Origin: Enoplolaimus lenunculus
Lineage: Eukaryota > Nematoda > Enoplea > Enoplida > Thoracostomopsidae
Direction: 5' to 3'
Length of the DNA stretch: 64,000 bases
Assembly: GCA_030248215.1 (NCBI GenBank)
Contig: JASANG010000722.1
Location: 1 to 64,000 of the forward strand
Part shown: positions 62,168 to 64,000 of the stretch, one piece after another
Position numbering within the stretch: the first letter of the stretch is position 1
Layout: every line of letters begins with the position of its first letter
Program-made: the position numbers and the translations under genes
Notes under the pieces: model-generated
Seen by the model: only the letters and a program-made list of their open reading frames with translations
Told to the model about the DNA's origin: nothing
Databases searched by the model: none

Positions 62168-62835
62168 TTTTGAAAAATGTTCATTAGGTTAAAGGTTAAA
62201 ATTGCTTAACTGTTCTGTATATATGGATTCATCCTAAGCATATCTTGGCGGCTTAACAGACGTTGTATGCGCGATTAGAATTGTTTGGAATTCAACATAA
62301 AACAGTTTTGCATGGTCTTGTTTCTTGACACTGCTGCAGTATAGTTTTTATAGGAAATGGTAAACTGCAGTATTAATAAATGTTAGACACATTTATCTTG
62401 AAAATTGACATTAAATACTAGCAAAAACACACTGTGGACGTTACGGACAGTGCGTAGTTAATAATAAAATTTGTTCAATTGCATAGTATTACGACTGCAG
62501 AAATTTCTGTCAGGAGGGCCGCACTAAAATATACAATTAGTAAAAATCCTTGCAAGCAGAACAAACGAGAAGCCAAACGCAATTTTAGAACTCAATCGCA
62601 AGTATAAATTTTGGTTTTGATCCGTGTTGGCTGGGCAATCCACGTTGGTGACCCTTCCTTTTGGATCCGTTAAGGGTTCAATTGCAAGTCGTATAAAACA
62701 ACGGTTGTTGCTGCTTTGCACAATTTGCAGGCGTTTGAATTAAATTAAAACAAACATTTGTTACTTTTCAATTTCCGTATAATGTTCGTGCAAATTTTTC
62801 AACGTTTATACGCTATAATAAATGTACTTTATTTT
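62168..62835. other. Intergenic, nothing recognised
   Basis: AT-rich; no exon or element end supported. Confidence 0.4.
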
Positions 62836-63044
62836 GGCCCATGTAAAGACGAGGGGCGAAACGTTTTTCTGTGGGACTGCAATAGAGGAAGCTTAAGCTT
62901 TACACTAATTTTTTGGCTTGGATTAGGCTTAGATTACGCTTACGCTTAGGAATATGCTCATTCTTACGCTTAGGCTTCGGTTTTAGGCTTAGGCTAAAAG
63001 AATATGCTCATAATACTGTTCCGCCCTTATTCTTTACATTGGAC
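62836..63044. mobile_element. hAT-like MITE, inverted orientation, near-complete
   Basis: GGCCCATGTAAAGACGAGGG at the left, CCGCCCTTATTCTTTACATT at the right, and an interior of TTAGGC/TTACGC hexamers. The flanking TTTATTTT and TATATTTT are a likely 8-bp target duplication. Confidence 0.88.
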
Positions 63045-63269
63045 TATATTTTTAGGATGTTCACATTTTCAAATTGCGTTTGGGCTATTAATACGGATCC
63101 ACCACTGGGGATTCCGAGCGCCTCCTGAAACCTGGCAGCCGAGGTCCCCTGATCACTTCAAACGCTTATTAAAACAGGACAAAACATGTCAAAATAAACT
63201 TTTTGCAACTGAGATAGTTAACTTGTTTCAGTAAAAAGAAAACCTATATGAGCCAAGCGAGCGATAGGC

Positions 63270-63760
63270 CTAACGCAATTTTAGGAGCAAATCTAAACTA
63301 TAAAATTTGGTAGCTTTTAGACGCAGCTAAGGGAATTTTAACACCATTGGATTCAGCTCTGAAAATAGCATCGAACGATATTAATTTATTAAATTTTTTG
63401 AAAACCATTTTTTAGGTTCCAAGGATGGAACTTATGACCTTAAAACATCGAATTTTTAAAAATTCAAATTTAGGCGTGGAGTGATCACAAAAGGTGACAT
63501 GAGAAGCTCAAATATGCAAAAATGTTCAAAATCGCATCATTAGGCATATACGGGCTGGGGGATATTGGAAAAGAACCAATTTAATCACCATTTGATTCAG
63601 CCCTGCAAGGTTTAAACCTTCTGACAATTTTTTTGGGTCCCAGGGGGACCTTACGCACCTAAAACATAGAATTTTTCAAGAATTCCAATTGGGACGCGGA
63701 CTGATCTGTGAAGGTCTTGGGAAGGTAATATGCAAAATTTCGCAAATCCACCATTTTTGG
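63270..63760. repeat. About two tandem copies of a 230-bp unit
   Basis: The block starting TTTTTTGAAAACCATTTTTT at about 63395 recurs about 230 bp later (TTTTTTTGGGTCCCAGGGGG), each followed by AACATNGAATTTTTNAANAATTC-like sequence. The same family is at 27540-28060. The 105-codon minus frame partly over it is not credible. Confidence 0.6.
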
Positions 63761-64000
63761 CCGAACGCCTACCGGAGGGAGAGCTACAAAAACAAGATAT
63801 TGTCCACCGAAAATGTTAAACGTATCATGAAGTAACGATACTTTCATGTTTGGAAGCAAAAAAATAGCGCTCGCGCAGAAACATACATCTACAACAAGTT
63901 TGCCTGCAGACTGAACGCCTCGCTCAGCACACTGCTGTACAGCATACAATACGCTGACCTTCGATAAAGTAGCCAATGTAAAAGCAACATAATTGAGACC
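63761..64000. other. Window end, nothing recognised
   Basis: No supported feature; any gene here would continue outside the window. Confidence 0.35.

Overview
The window is nuclear DNA from an animal, almost certainly an invertebrate. It is AT-rich, has GT-AG introns of 0.1-3.3 kb, and carries four multi-exon genes in about 64 kb, all on the + strand. Everything else is intergenic or intronic DNA packed with short non-autonomous transposons. I cannot name the species; an ascidian or another invertebrate deuterostome would fit, but the sequence does not prove it.

Layout. 1-12.5 kb holds a trinucleotide microsatellite, several MITEs, and a decayed mariner-type element (6456-10531) recognised by matching terminal repeats and transposase remains. 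Inside that element lie a 1.6-kb minisatellite with an 18-bp unit and a long inverted repeat. 12.7-24.4 kb is a 9-exon SLC22-type organic ion transporter whose introns carry several MITEs and SINE-like pieces. 24.4-29.8 kb is repeat-rich intergenic DNA. 29.8-34.3 kb is NSUN4 (mitochondrial rRNA m5C methyltransferase, 9 exons). 36.8-41.8 kb is TYW5 (tRNA wybutosine hydroxylase, 7 exons, 314 aa). 41.8-53.7 kb is intergenic with more TIR elements and a tRNA-like repeat. 53.7-57.2 kb is a 3-exon rhodopsin-class GPCR, FMRFamide-receptor-like, with a very long second extracellular loop. 57.2-64 kb is again repeats.

The four gene models were built by following reading frame and splice phase through every exon; each junction keeps the frame and each exon carries expected family motifs. 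NSUN4 and TYW5 are adjacent, in the same direction, and both modify RNA, but the 2.5-kb gap gives no sign of shared transcription.

The most unusual content is in the repeats: (1) about 18 copies or fragments of a hAT-like MITE group (8-bp target duplications) whose interiors are degenerate arrays of TTAGGC, the nematode telomere hexamer; (2) a piggyBac-like MITE (TTAA duplications) carrying a tRNA-like unit with pol III boxes A and B; (3) several TIR elements that contain their own tandem repeats; (4) four Tc1/mariner-type MITEs with TA duplications; and (5) a short GC-rich open frame in SLC22 intron 3 with a PAM2-like motif.
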